A stretch of 39,508 nt of DNA. Origin: a virus. Within the stretch, counting starts at the first letter, position 1. Each line of letters begins with the position of its first letter. The notes beneath the pieces were generated by a model. That model was not told the DNA's origin, did not search any database, and was given only the letters and a program-made list of their open reading frames with translations. This document shows, piece by piece, positions 1 through 8,291 of the stretch. Both the position numbers and the translations under genes were made by a program. The stretch is from the IMG/VR virus record IMGVR_UViG_3300009124_000037, positions 1 to 39,508 of that record, one strand, 5' to 3'.

Positions 1-1520
1 CAAGCACTGTCGACATACTGTGATGCCACGTTGAGTACCTTCACATGGTCAAACACTGACAGTTCGTTAGCTGTCTTGCCCTTGATGCCCCACTCGCGGA
101 ACGCATAGTCTTCCACACGCTCTTCACGTGGACCATCGAAGGTCTGGATGATGCGATCATAGTAGTGGCTGAACACTGGTTCGATCCCAGAGCTTACGTT
201 GTCTGCAGACAGACTAATGGTCCCAGTAGGTGCAACTGACAGTAGGTGACTATTGCGGATCCCGTGTTCCTTGATGCTGTCACGGATGTCCTCAGGCAGT
301 GACCGAGCAAACGCACTGTCGAGCATGAGTGTATCGAACAGTGGGAACGGTCCTTTCTCAATCGCCAGGTCAATCGATGCACGGTAGGCACCATCGCGGA
401 TGATCTGCATGATTGTCTTGAAGACGTGTAGGAAACCTGGGGATCCATAGTCATGACCCATGCCCTCGATGGCGTTAGCTACACCCGTGACACCTAGGCC
501 CATACGGCGCTTGCTCTGTGCTTCCAATTGCTGCGCTGGGAGTGGATACACAGCGCGGTCAACCACGTTGTCCATAGCCCTCACAACGTGCCTGATGTCG
601 TCCTGTAGTTGGACATAGTCGAAGGACATAGGTTCACCACTGTGGATACCATTGCCCCTGACGTACTTCACCAGGTTGAATGACCCAAGTAGACATGCGC
701 CGTTTGGTGGCAGCGGCTGCTCACCACATGGGTTGGTCGCTGCGATCTTCTCACAGTACCACAGGTTGTTCTTCTGATTGATTCTATCGATGAACAGGAT
801 GCCTGGCTCGGCCCAGTCCCAGGTTGAGCGCATGATCTGATCCCACAGTGCCTGGGCACTGACAGTCTTATACACACGTCCCTCGAAGGTCAGATCGAAG
901 TCACCACCGTTCTTCACTGCTTCCATGAACTTGTCAGTGACACCGACACTGATGTTAAACCCTGTTAGTGTGGTGCTGTTGTTCTTCGCTGTGACGAACT
1001 CTTCGATGTCTGGGTGGTCAACACGTAAGACACCCATCTGTGCGCCACGGCGGTGACCAGCGGATGCAATGGTCTGACAGACAGCGTCAAAGATACCCAT
1101 GAACGACAGAGGTCCTGATGACTTACTGTCCAGGGACTTGATCAGATCGCCACGGGGGCGCAGGGTGCTAAAGTCATAACCGATGCCACCACCTAGTTGC
1201 ATGGTCTTCGCTGCTTGCTTGGCTGCATCCATGATGCCTTCCATGCTGTCTTCGATGGTCATAGACACAAAGCAGTTGTAAGGGGTCACACGACGTGGGG
1301 ATCCCATGGCTGACTGCACGCGACCAGCTGGTAGAAAACGCTGGTTGTACAGGATGTCTTTGAACGCACGATAATGTGGCTCACTGTCTTTCAGCGCATG
1401 GGCGACACGTGCCATGGCTTGCTTGAAGTCCTCTCCCTCTGCACGGTACTTCATGCGGTGAATCTCTTCAGAAATAGGTAGTGATGGGCCGAAGTGGCCC
1501 TGGTGGTTACTAAATGTCAT
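1..1520 (-). CDS. nrdJ: Class II (B12-dependent) ribonucleotide reductase, 3' end cut by window
   Basis: Reduces ribonucleotides to deoxyribonucleotides with adenosylcobalamin, supplying dNTPs for phage DNA synthesis. The 506 residues visible carry the class II features NPCGEQPLPPNGACLLGS (active-site Cys region), the APTGTISLSADNVSSGIEP loop near the C-terminal half, and a QLGGGIGYDFS segment. ATG at 1520 follows a GAAGG Shine-Dalgarno and overlaps the end of the preceding DUF3310 gene by 11 nt. Roughly the last 60-100 residues lie beyond base 1. It ends the visible replication operon. Class II enzymes are common in marine podoviruses and need no partner subunit, which fits the absence of nrdB here. 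Confidence 0.95.
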   Translation of the reverse strand, partial: MTFSNHQGHFGPSLPISEEIHRMKYRAEGEDFKQAMARVAHALKDSEPHYRAFKDILYNQRFLPAGRVQSAMGSPRRVTPYNCFVSMTIEDSMEGIMDAAKQAAKTMQLGGGIGYDFSTLRPRGDLIKSLDSKSSGPLSFMGIFDAVCQTIASAGHRRGAQMGVLRVDHPDIEEFVTAKNNSTTLTGFNISVGVTDKFMEAVKNGGDFDLTFEGRVYKTVSAQALWDQIMRSTWDWAEPGILFIDRINQKNNLWYCEKIAATNPCGEQPLPPNGACLLGSFNLVKYVRGNGIHSGEPMSFDYVQLQDDIRHVVRAMDNVVDRAVYPLPAQQLEAQSKRRMGLGVTGVANAIEGMGHDYGSPGFLHVFKTIMQIIRDGAYRASIDLAIEKGPFPLFDTLMLDSAFARSLPEDIRDSIKEHGIRNSHLLSVAPTGTISLSADNVSSGIEPVFSHYYDRIIQTFDGPREERVEDYAFREWGIKGKTANELSVFDHVKVLNVASQYVDSA

Positions 1521-1764
1521 TTGGTTGTTTTCCTTCGAGAAGGTTGATGCGCATCTCGCAGTAGCGCATGGCCTTCTTTAGATCAGTGATTTCAGATTGT
1601 ACTTTGTCTTGTCCATCATACAACTTGGACCCAGCGCGGCTGACATACTTGATGACATTGCCTCGCCAGAATTCCATGTCGTTCTTCATGATGAACACTA
1701 TCGGCTCCAGAGGCCACTTGGCGTAGTGACTTGGTCGTTTTACGATCTCATTATCCATCGGCAT
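1510..1764 (-). CDS. DUF3310 family protein
   Basis: Small protein of 84 residues beginning MPMDNEIVKRPSHY. The KRPSHY start, the WPLEPIVFI segment and the WRGNVIKYVSRAG core are typical of DUF3310, a family often found in T7-like and marine phages beside nucleotide-metabolism genes and sometimes annotated as nucleotide kinase without proof. A longer reading from GTG at 1836 exists, but its first 24 residues lie wholly inside the preceding gene. ATG 1764 has AAGG six bases upstream; ATG 1758 is an alternative. It overlaps both neighbours, so translational coupling is likely. Confidence 0.8.
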   Translation of the reverse strand: MPMDNEIVKRPSHYAKWPLEPIVFIMKNDMEFWRGNVIKYVSRAGSKLYDGQDKVQSEITDLKKAMRYCEMRINLLEGKQPNDI

Positions 1765-2179
1765 AATACGCCTTGTGTAAGATCTTTTGTGCTGAGGTCT
1801 GATAGTAGAGCTTGACCCCATTATAGCCCTTGTCACCTGTGTCAGTCAGGAAGCCATGATTGATCAGGCGACGTAGGTGATCACGTACAGTAGATGCTGG
1901 GACCATCGCATTGATAGGCTCACTAGAGAAACACTGGTCAGCTTCTATTGATATGATCCACTCGTTAATCTTGCGTCGACTTGGGCTTTGCTCCTGGTTC
2001 AGGATAACTTCGGTCGCATTATGCGACCTTTTGGCCCAACTGTTGTCACCGTGTAGATATCCACGGTTGATCTGAGCTTCATGCTCGATCATGCGGTTGC
2101 GGATGACGTCCTGAATGAACTCTGGGTATTCAGGTAGCTTGAATGCGTTCTTGACGCATGTTTCCAATGCAGTATTCAT
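1751..2179 (-). CDS. Hypothetical protein with probable C-terminal winged helix
   Basis: Unrecognised 142-residue protein. The C-terminal half, STVRDHLRRLINHGFLTD followed by a charged wing-like turn and KLYYQTS, looks like a winged helix-turn-helix, so DNA binding is an inference. I chose ATG 2179 because it forms an ATGA overlap with the exonuclease stop and has GGAAG eight bases upstream; an in-frame ATG at 2194 would add five residues. It sits between the exonuclease and DUF3310 genes in one tightly packed operon and could regulate or assist replication. Confidence 0.7.
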   Translation of the reverse strand: MNTALETCVKNAFKLPEYPEFIQDVIRNRMIEHEAQINRGYLHGDNSWAKRSHNATEVILNQEQSPSRRKINEWIISIEADQCFSSEPINAMVPASTVRDHLRRLINHGFLTDTGDKGYNGVKLYYQTSAQKILHKAYYADG

Positions 2180-2943
2180 CGTGTTGGCTTCCATAGTTTG
2201 ATTGCGCCCTGGTCAACGTCCCAGTCATCGAACCGTAAGATCCTGGCGAGACGTGCCTGTGTCAGCGCGTAGTCTGCGTTTAGTTTCTGCTTTTGATATG
2301 CCTGGACGACAGTGTCCCAGGTTGGTGATCGAGCCAGTAGCTTCTCAGCTGTCTTGGCCCCAACAGACGGGCACCCTGAGTACCCATCGGTGACGTCACC
2401 TGTCAGTGTCTGTGTATAAAACCACAGGTCAGCATCAGCTTGGCTGATGTTGTGGAACTCACCAGACATAGGTCTGTAGAGCTTCCCTGGTATCGACTTC
2501 ATGTCTTTGTCGTCAGACACCATGATCGTGTTATGACCTGGTGCTGTCCCTAGGATTCCTAGGATGTCATCAGCTTCTAGGAGTGGCTCACGATACCACC
2601 TGTAGGTCTCCTGGATCCACTTGATGAATGCAGGGTAACCCACAGGCTTCCTGACCTTCTTACGGCCCCCTTTATACAGAGGGTCCAGGTCTTTCCTAAA
2701 GTTGTCCCTGTCTGACAGGCAGACAACAAAAGACCCTGTCTCCAGGGTCTCACATGCACTGTCTATAAACTCTCGGAAGATCTCTTTAGCTTGCTTTAGA
2801 TCCGAGGACAGTGACCAGATGTCGTCACCCCAGTCGATCTCCTCTTCGGCAGCTGCACACGCTCTGTACGCATACAGGTCACCATCAATGAGTAGGACTG
2901 TGTTCTCCTCGGGCTTTTGCAAGAATGCTTTGAAGTAACCCAT
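2176..2943 (-). CDS. 5'-3' exonuclease, T7 gp6-like (FEN family)
   Basis: Predicted 5'-3' exonuclease of the FEN/PIN-like family that removes RNA primers and degrades host DNA, as T7 gp6 does. Visible are the N-terminal acidic strand LLIDGDLYAYRA, the central LEADDILGILG and VSDDKDMKSIPG metal-binding segments, and the GDVTDGYSGCPSVGAKTA helix-hairpin-like motif near residues 180-200. Length (255 residues) suits the group. ATG 2943 is preceded by a strong AAAGGAG. The gene overlaps the 129-residue gene upstream by 59 nt and the next gene by an ATGA. Confidence 0.88.
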   Translation of the reverse strand: MGYFKAFLQKPEENTVLLIDGDLYAYRACAAAEEEIDWGDDIWSLSSDLKQAKEIFREFIDSACETLETGSFVVCLSDRDNFRKDLDPLYKGGRKKVRKPVGYPAFIKWIQETYRWYREPLLEADDILGILGTAPGHNTIMVSDDKDMKSIPGKLYRPMSGEFHNISQADADLWFYTQTLTGDVTDGYSGCPSVGAKTAEKLLARSPTWDTVVQAYQKQKLNADYALTQARLARILRFDDWDVDQGAIKLWKPTR

Positions 2944-3274
2944 CTAACTCTCCTTTAGTTTCCATGCCGTGCTCTGTAATGAGCCAGCGGTTACCCCATG
3001 TGTCCTCTCCACAGTTCGTTGTAATCATGCCCTCAGAGGCCGCTATAGCGACGTAGAAGGCACCCTGACGGGCAAACTGACTAGATACTGTGAAGGGACG
3101 ACGCCACGCTCTGTCGAGGACGACATACAGCGTGACAATTGCAGCTAAGTGATCCGTGACTTCAGTGGGTGTCAGCCCAAGTTCGTCCCACGGTATGTTC
3201 TGCGGTAATGGGGATTTTAGTTTCGAAATAGCGGCCTGTTTCTTGCGCCATTCGTCTAGCGATATCACCGACAT
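2885..3274 (-). CDS. Hypothetical protein between DNA polymerase and exonuclease
   Basis: Unrecognised 129-residue protein, no membrane segment. It starts inside the 3' end of the polymerase gene (113-nt overlap) and runs 59 nt into the exonuclease gene. The segment NRWLITEHGMETKGELDGLL near the C-terminus resembles a small helical or winged-helix region, but this is weak. The start MSVISLDEWRKK has GAGG directly beside the ATG rather than at ideal spacing, so a different start is possible. T7 also carries small genes between gp5 and gp6, so the position is ordinary. Confidence 0.6.
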   Translation of the reverse strand: MSVISLDEWRKKQAAISKLKSPLPQNIPWDELGLTPTEVTDHLAAIVTLYVVLDRAWRRPFTVSSQFARQGAFYVAIAASEGMITTNCGEDTWGNRWLITEHGMETKGELDGLLQSILAKARGEHSPTH

Positions 3275-4931
3275 CCTCGGCTATCTCCTGTGTTCGACAG
3301 GCAACCTGGATCTCGTCATGTATCCAGCCGACAATGTATGCATCGTCGTGATGTTGCCTGATGATTTCTTGATAAGTCAGCTCCACCCACTTCTTGCAGA
3401 TGATTGCCCCAGCGCTTTGTAGAAGCTGACTGAGTAACTTGTGCTCTGACCTGATGAATAGTTTCCTACCATCGAGACCAATCAAGTGGCCCCTCTTTTC
3501 GTGTGCTGCTTTAAGTCTTCGGAGCAGTGTTCCAAACGCTGGGATGTTCTTGTTGAAGTTCTCCTTCAGCTGCTTGCCGTGCTTTGCACCCTTGCCAGCG
3601 ATCTTGCCAATGAGCATGTCGCCACCGCCGTACATGGTCGCATAAATAAAGGTCTTCGCCTGGTCTCTGGTTGCCAACCCAGCAGCCTTTTGGTTGTGCG
3701 TATGGATGTCACCTTCCAGGATCTGCTTGGCGTACTCACCACCGTCGTTCAGGTAGTGGGCAAGGCACCGTAGCTCTAGACCGCTAAGGTCACTGCCAGT
3801 CAGCCACCACCCGTCTGGCACCGTGAATAACTCACGACACTCTTTGCCATACGGTAGACTGGTTTTTGGCACCTGGGCTAGGTTGGGACCTCGATGTGAT
3901 GCGCGGCCCGAGACCGTGCCCCCAGACACAATCGTGTGTCTGATCTTACCGAAGCTGTCGACCTTCTTCAGCCAAGCCTGTGGACCCTCAGCCAACTGAC
4001 CGACACGCTTGTCAATCATGAAGTACTCAGCCAGCTTCTTAGCTTCAGGGTACGGGAGCTTACCCAGGATCGTCTCGTCAATCTGAGCGTGACCAGTGCC
4101 TGTGAACTTAGTTGGCTTCCAGGCATACTTCTGGCGTAAACAGAACTCAATGTGACGTCGGCTACTTGGATTAAAGACAACCTGTTTACGCTTGGTAAAT
4201 GGTACGCCCTCTTCGTAGCCCAGGGTCTTGTTGTTACGCTTGGGGATAAACTCCTCTGTCGTCTCCCAAGGCGGGAACAGTTCGTCTAGTCCCTGGCGTA
4301 TCTGCTCACGTTTCTGCGCAAGTAATGCATATAGCTCAGATGCCTTTCTTTCGTCGAAAGTCCATCCGTTGTTACCAATCTCGTTACAGATCTGTGCTAA
4401 CGAATGTTCTAACTCGATAGACTGCCCACTGAACCCACGTGACATGCAGTGCTCATAGAGAACCTTGGTTACCTGGGTATCCTGGACACAGTAGTCCAAC
4501 ATCTCCTGGCTGTAGTTATCCCAGCCGCCATCATAGTCATCCTTGTAGTCACCCAGGCGTAAACCCCAGGCTTTCAGACTATGGGATCCTGTCATCTTCT
4601 TAGGGAAACGGTCAGGGTCCTTAGCGTGGCGTATGCTGTCTTTCTCTGCTAGGTTGGCTTCAACCAGACGCGACAGTACGAGTGTATCCGTGATCTTACC
4701 TAAGATCTCAAATCCAGGATACACCTTCTGGAGTGCAGGGATGTCATACGCAATGATGTTATGACCAATGACCTCTTCAGCATTCATCAGTGTGAACATA
4801 GCTGCCTTGATCTCGTCGGGGCCGTAGGTTTGCACCTCGTCGGTCTCAACGTGTCTCAGCACAATGCAGTGAATCTTGCTAATGGTGTCTAGTAGTCCGT
4901 CGCTCTCCAGGTCCCAGACCCAGCGGGTCAA
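3162..4931 (-). CDS. polA: Family A DNA polymerase, T7 gp5-like
   Basis: Replicative polymerase of 589 residues with an N-terminal 3'-5' exonuclease (WDLESDGLLD, HNIIAYDIPAL and YCVQDTQVT, the three DEDD motifs) and a C-terminal polymerase domain: motif A DLSGLELR at about 381, O-helix TRDQAKTFIYATMYG at 421-435, and motif C HDE at 538-540. Tyr430 aligns with T7 Tyr526 (E. coli Phe762 position). The start is TTG at 4931, overlapping the preceding stop as TTGA; no ATG is available before the first exonuclease motif, so the TTG is well supported. Family members use host thioredoxin or similar as clamp; no clamp gene is visible here. Confidence 0.95.
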   Translation of the reverse strand: MTRWVWDLESDGLLDTISKIHCIVLRHVETDEVQTYGPDEIKAAMFTLMNAEEVIGHNIIAYDIPALQKVYPGFEILGKITDTLVLSRLVEANLAEKDSIRHAKDPDRFPKKMTGSHSLKAWGLRLGDYKDDYDGGWDNYSQEMLDYCVQDTQVTKVLYEHCMSRGFSGQSIELEHSLAQICNEIGNNGWTFDERKASELYALLAQKREQIRQGLDELFPPWETTEEFIPKRNNKTLGYEEGVPFTKRKQVVFNPSSRRHIEFCLRQKYAWKPTKFTGTGHAQIDETILGKLPYPEAKKLAEYFMIDKRVGQLAEGPQAWLKKVDSFGKIRHTIVSGGTVSGRASHRGPNLAQVPKTSLPYGKECRELFTVPDGWWLTGSDLSGLELRCLAHYLNDGGEYAKQILEGDIHTHNQKAAGLATRDQAKTFIYATMYGGGDMLIGKIAGKGAKHGKQLKENFNKNIPAFGTLLRRLKAAHEKRGHLIGLDGRKLFIRSEHKLLSQLLQSAGAIICKKWVELTYQEIIRQHHDDAYIVGWIHDEIQVACRTQEIAEDVGDIARRMAQETGRYFETKIPITAEHTVGRTWADTH

Positions 4932-5149
4932 GGAGTGATTGCCTTCACACGGTCAGCCAGGTTAACTAGCTGTCTCCACATGTCGTCAGTGATATGACCA
5001 CTGAACAACGGGCGGCGATCCTTAGCACTGATAGCCTCTCCAGCAATCAATGCAAATGTCTTATGCTCTTCCGAGATCTCAAAGGTCACATGTGCAACCT
5101 CAAATAGCTCCTTGTCGGAGTCGGGGTATCGTCCCCGCCACTTCTTCAT
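4928..5149 (-). CDS. Small hypothetical protein before DNA polymerase
   Basis: A 73-residue protein starting MKKWRGRYPDSDKELF, mixed charge, no membrane segment or motif that I recognise. ATG 5149 overlaps the MazG stop as ATGA with GGAG eight bases upstream, and its own stop overlaps the polymerase TTG start. This double coupling suggests it sets the translation level of the polymerase. Function unknown. Confidence 0.7.
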   Translation of the reverse strand: MKKWRGRYPDSDKELFEVAHVTFEISEEHKTFALIAGEAISAKDRRPLFSGHITDDMWRQLVNLADRVKAITP

Positions 5150-5511
5150 CTGTTATCTCCAGATCCCTTGATCACGCCGCGCTTCTGACGTGACTTGAGC
5201 TTCTCGATGTTAATATGTCCAAGCTCGTTCATGCTGATGCCCAGGTCACGTGCCAGGGCGGCGATGTACCAGAGCACGTCGCCAAGCTCGTCAGCGATCT
5301 GTGCTCGATCCTTGTCTGACACCTTCTGCTCGGGGCCGAAGTTAATCTCATGATCACGCATGAGCTTCTTAATCTTGCCCAGGACTTCACCAGCCTCATT
5401 GGCTAGGCCCAGTGCAGGGTAGACCACTTTGTGCCGATACAGTGCAAATTGTGCTGTGTCTGCTTGGTAGTCGTTTAAGGTTAGCGGGTAGATAAACTTC
5501 TCAGAAACCAT
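5146..5511 (-). CDS. MazG-like nucleotide pyrophosphohydrolase
   Basis: Predicted all-alpha NTP pyrophosphohydrolase of 121 residues. The MazG signature is present: NEAGE at 38-42 and DELGD at 74-78, giving the paired E-x2-E and E-x2-D magnesium ligands. Phage MazG proteins are proposed to hydrolyse (d)NTPs or to lower (p)ppGpp during infection; which applies here is unknown. ATG 5511 follows GGAG in the end of the previous gene (11-nt overlap). It sits with other nucleotide-metabolism genes of the replication operon. Confidence 0.85.
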   Translation of the reverse strand: MVSEKFIYPLTLNDYQADTAQFALYRHKVVYPALGLANEAGEVLGKIKKLMRDHEINFGPEQKVSDKDRAQIADELGDVLWYIAALARDLGISMNELGHINIEKLKSRQKRGVIKGSGDNR

Positions 5512-5725
5512 GGGTGCTCTCCTCTGGTTTTAGTTTTGGTCTGATTGATCTGCTGAGTTTGATGCGCTGGCAGTAAACTGCAGCGTCTCGATAGGTCTCG
5601 TAAAGAGGCTGATGGATCTCCATAGCCTGTTCACATTGCTTGTATGTGGGGAACAGTATCTGTGCTGACAGGTAACCGTACTGAGCACTGGTGTACTCAA
5701 TGAATAAAACTGTAAACCACTGCAT
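5501..5725 (-). CDS. Small hypothetical protein after primase-helicase
   Basis: A 74-residue protein with a hydrophobic N-terminus (MQWFTVLFIEYTSAQYGYL) and a basic C-terminus (KLSRSIRPKLK). The N-terminal stretch may be a weak signal or membrane-associating helix, but aromatic and polar residues make this uncertain. ATG 5725 lies two bases after the primase-helicase stop, so reinitiation or coupling is likely. Function not recognised. Confidence 0.65.
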   Translation of the reverse strand: MQWFTVLFIEYTSAQYGYLSAQILFPTYKQCEQAMEIHQPLYETYRDAAVYCQRIKLSRSIRPKLKPEESTHGF

Positions 5726-5727
5726 GA

Positions 5728-7347
5728 TTAGAACGGGACGTCTTCGAACTCGTTGAAGTCATTGGTCTCAGTCAGTCTCCCTGTTTCCAGGTCGTACCTA
5801 AGGACACCAGCCGCACCGACCTCGCCAGTGTGCCTGTTCTTTAAAACCACAATGTTACGCTTGCCTGAGGTTGGATCCTCAGCATCGACGTTGAGGCCAA
5901 TACAGGTGTCTGCCAGCTGCGCTATCGCGTGTGATCCACGCAGCTGACTGAGGCTAACCTGAGCACCCCCTTCGTGTCCCTTGTCCCCTTGTGGGCGACG
6001 TAGGTGAGACACTAGAATTAGGCAGATGCCCAGCGCTTGTACCTCGACACGTAACCTGGTCATGATGTCATCAACCAGGCGTCTCTCGTCATTCACTCCA
6101 CTGGTTAGGCCTGAGATAAGGATCGAGATGTGGTCCAGGCAAATTACCTGGCATCCCAGTGCCTTGTTCATGTAGCGAATGCGATTGACGATGACGTCTA
6201 GATCCGTAGATCCAAAATGATCGAACAGGTAGAATTCACCAGCCTTGCGCATGTCATCAAACGCTTCAACAATTGCGTCCTCTGACGTGCCCTCAACTGA
6301 CACAGTGATGTTCTTGTTCATGTGAAGCCCTACAAGGCCCTGTGCGGTACGCTTGGTGCTCTCTTCAAGCATCATCATACCAATTGGGAACCCTGACTGC
6401 TGCACGTGATACATCAGCTCTCTGACGAAGGTAGATTTGCCGACCCCCGAGCCAGCGGCAATGGTGACCAGTGACCCCAGCCGTAAGCCCTTCGTGATAT
6501 CGTTGAGCTTGCTGTAAGGGTAACTAATGGGAGAGACAGCATCCCCCACACCAATGACCTCTCGGAGATCGGCTGCTGCCACGATCCCATCAGGCCGATG
6601 TAGTTTAGCCTGGAAGATCGCTTGTATGACTGTCTGGGCATCTCCTTTCACAAGTGCCTCATTGGCGTCCTTATGTTCCCCGAGGTTTGCAATCTTACAC
6701 AAACCGATGGGTAAAGCCTCTGCACATTCAATGGCAGCTTCTCGACCAGGCTCGTCATTGTCGAACATAAGAACAACAGAGTCGAAACTGGTCACATAAT
6801 CGTAGTTACTTAGTAGAGCCTTCTTTGCAGCCTTAGCCCCATTAGGCAGACTGACAGTAGGCCACTTGTGGTTCTGCATCTGTGAGACTGACATAGCATC
6901 TATCTCACCTTCGCAGATCACCAGGATCTTACCGTTAGACCACAAGTGTGATCCAAACAGCGTCATGTCTCGCCCGTTACCTACAACGGAAAAGTCTTTA
7001 TCTTTTGTTCGCACCTTCTGTGCGACAGGGCGTCCTTTCTTGTCTCGGTAGGTCGCCAATTGGACGGTCTGACCATTGTACTTACCAACCGTGTAGCCAA
7101 ACTTGCGACAGGTTTCCTCGGTCAGCTTGCGCGTCCGTAGTGCCTGGAAAGTGCCGTTGACTAAGGGTAAATCAGGACGCTCCTGAGGGGTCCACTGTGG
7201 GGCCTCTCCGTCGCCGCCAGCCCATGCCCCGCATCCGAAGCAATAGACGTGCCCATCGCTGTACATCGCACCGTTGTCCCGTGATCCACATTGGTCACAC
7301 GGGACGTGCTGTACGAACTCGCTCTCAACTTGTTCGATTGCTTGCAT
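5728..7347 (-). CDS. Primase-helicase, T7 gp4-like
   Basis: Bifunctional replication protein of 539 residues. The N-terminal zinc-ribbon has Cys17, Cys20, Cys36 and Cys39. The TOPRIM domain shows ICEGEIDAMS (Glu146) and MFDNDEPG (Asp196, Asp198). The C-terminal RecA-like helicase has Walker A AAGSGVGKST at 297-306, then EESTKRTAQGL and LDHISILISG, where the aspartate is the Walker B candidate. The acidic C-terminus (TNDFNEFEDVPF) resembles the T7 gp4 tail that docks the polymerase. ATG 7347 is the only sensible start before the zinc ribbon. Confidence 0.94.
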   Translation of the reverse strand: MQAIEQVESEFVQHVPCDQCGSRDNGAMYSDGHVYCFGCGAWAGGDGEAPQWTPQERPDLPLVNGTFQALRTRKLTEETCRKFGYTVGKYNGQTVQLATYRDKKGRPVAQKVRTKDKDFSVVGNGRDMTLFGSHLWSNGKILVICEGEIDAMSVSQMQNHKWPTVSLPNGAKAAKKALLSNYDYVTSFDSVVLMFDNDEPGREAAIECAEALPIGLCKIANLGEHKDANEALVKGDAQTVIQAIFQAKLHRPDGIVAAADLREVIGVGDAVSPISYPYSKLNDITKGLRLGSLVTIAAGSGVGKSTFVRELMYHVQQSGFPIGMMMLEESTKRTAQGLVGLHMNKNITVSVEGTSEDAIVEAFDDMRKAGEFYLFDHFGSTDLDVIVNRIRYMNKALGCQVICLDHISILISGLTSGVNDERRLVDDIMTRLRVEVQALGICLILVSHLRRPQGDKGHEGGAQVSLSQLRGSHAIAQLADTCIGLNVDAEDPTSGKRNIVVLKNRHTGEVGAAGVLRYDLETGRLTETNDFNEFEDVPF

Positions 7348-7351
7348 GGTG

Positions 7352-7732
7352 TTACGCCGCCGCCTTGGAATTGACGTAATTCTTGACCTTAGTCAGTAAG
7401 GCTTTCGCCTCTTTGCGAGAGGTCTCCAGGCTTGCCAGGGCAATTTGGATCTCTTCAACTTTACCATCAGTCTTCTTTAGCCAATCTTCCAGACCTTTGA
7501 CCCATACCTGGTCCTCTTCGTTACCAGCGGGTCCAAAGAACTGTTCACGTACTTGTGTGACCCAGCCCCAGCGCTCGATGCCTAGTGCCGCTGCCACCGT
7601 CTGGTCAGTCTCTGCCTTTTGGTACCGTTGGTTTTTACGGTCATACACCACCTGAAGCATCTCAAAGATCTCGTATGATTGCTTAGGTGTTGGTTTTGGA
7701 AGTCCTGGTGGTGTTGTGCTCTTGTTAGCCAT
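7352..7732 (-). CDS. Hypothetical protein before primase-helicase
   Basis: A 126-residue protein, charged, with a C-terminal helical region (EEIQIALASLETSRKEAKAL) that looks like a coiled coil. Start ATG 7732 (MANKSTTPPGLPK) has AAGGAG seven bases upstream; a longer frame running to 7798 would translate through the terminator at 7752-7776 and is rejected. The terminator just upstream sets this gene and the primase-helicase apart from the endonuclease transcript. No family recognised. Confidence 0.7.
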   Translation of the reverse strand: MANKSTTPPGLPKPTPKQSYEIFEMLQVVYDRKNQRYQKAETDQTVAAALGIERWGWVTQVREQFFGPAGNEEDQVWVKGLEDWLKKTDGKVEEIQIALASLETSRKEAKALLTKVKNYVNSKAAA

Positions 7733-7751
7733 TTGTCTACTCCTTGGAATC

Positions 7752-7776
7752 AAAAAGGGGCGACCTAAGCCGCCCC
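7752..7776 (-). terminator. Intrinsic terminator after endonuclease I
   Basis: On the minus strand GGGGCGGCTTAGGTCGCCCC is followed at once by TTTTTG. The stem GGGGCG/CGCCCC is six GC pairs with a small loop and U-tract, a standard Rho-independent terminator. It lies between endonuclease I and the 126-residue gene, so it would lower expression of the downstream replication genes unless read through by the phage polymerase. Confidence 0.8.
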
Positions 7777-7817
7777 CTCGCTCTCTCCTTGGTGTCAAAA
7801 TACTAATGCCTCTTGTA

Positions 7818-7833
7818 TTACGCTGTGGCGTAA
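7818..7833. repeat. Short perfect inverted repeat downstream of endonuclease I
   Basis: TTACGCTGTGGCGTAA is a six-base-pair stem with a four-base loop just past the endonuclease I stop. A further TTACGC copy lies at 7844-7849. It might be an RNA processing hairpin or protein site; nothing in the sequence decides between them. Confidence 0.4.
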
Positions 7834-7844
7834 CTTTCTTTGAT

Positions 7845-8291
7845 TTACGCTACGCCGAAATTAGAGTGGCTTTTGTATTCTGATCCTTTCCTAGCTTCTT
7901 CAAGCCAGTCATCAGGTATTAACTTTGACGCATACCTGAAGCCGTGCTTCTCGCAGTACATCGCGTATGTGGTGGGAGAACCTTTGTACAAACGCGCGTT
8001 CTGGTTCGAGAAGACAAAGCGAATGTCGATGTCTGGGAACTGTTGTTTTATCAACAGGTGTTTCTGACGGTCTTGAACCGCCCAGATGCCCTTCGTCTCG
8101 ACAAAGAAAAAGCCCCCTGGTTTAGGGAGCTTAAAGTCAGGCGTGTATTTTGCCTGACGTGCTGGGACTAGGTAAGAGATCTTGTCCGTTTCGAACTGTA
8201 GTTTGATCCCTGCCTCAATGATTTGGTCGCCTACTCGCTTCTCCAGTCCCGATCTAAAGCCAAGCCGATAGGCAGCTTTAGAAGTCCTCAA
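7845..8291 (-). CDS. Endonuclease I, T7 gp3-like Holliday junction resolvase
   Basis: Junction-resolving nuclease of 148 residues used for host DNA breakdown and for trimming replication intermediates before packaging. The T7 active site is conserved: Glu17 (SGLEKRV), Asp52 (YTPDFKLP), Glu65 and Lys67 (FVETKGIW). The only start near the expected position is TTG at 8291, inside the last codons of the SSB gene (14-nt overlap), without a strong Shine-Dalgarno; coupling to SSB translation is likely. Confidence 0.93.
   Translation of the reverse strand: MRTSKAAYRLGFRSGLEKRVGDQIIEAGIKLQFETDKISYLVPARQAKYTPDFKLPKPGGFFFVETKGIWAVQDRQKHLLIKQQFPDIDIRFVFSNQNARLYKGSPTTYAMYCEKHGFRYASKLIPDDWLEEARKGSEYKSHSNFGVA

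Noticed and set aside
1280-1300. Promoter-like TGACCCCTTACA inside nrdJ
   Set aside because: Shares only ACCCC and part of the initiation end with the promoter consensus and lies within a conserved coding region.
7733-7798. Upstream extension of the 126-residue gene
   Set aside because: It would read through an intrinsic terminator, while ATG 7732 has AAGGAG at good spacing.
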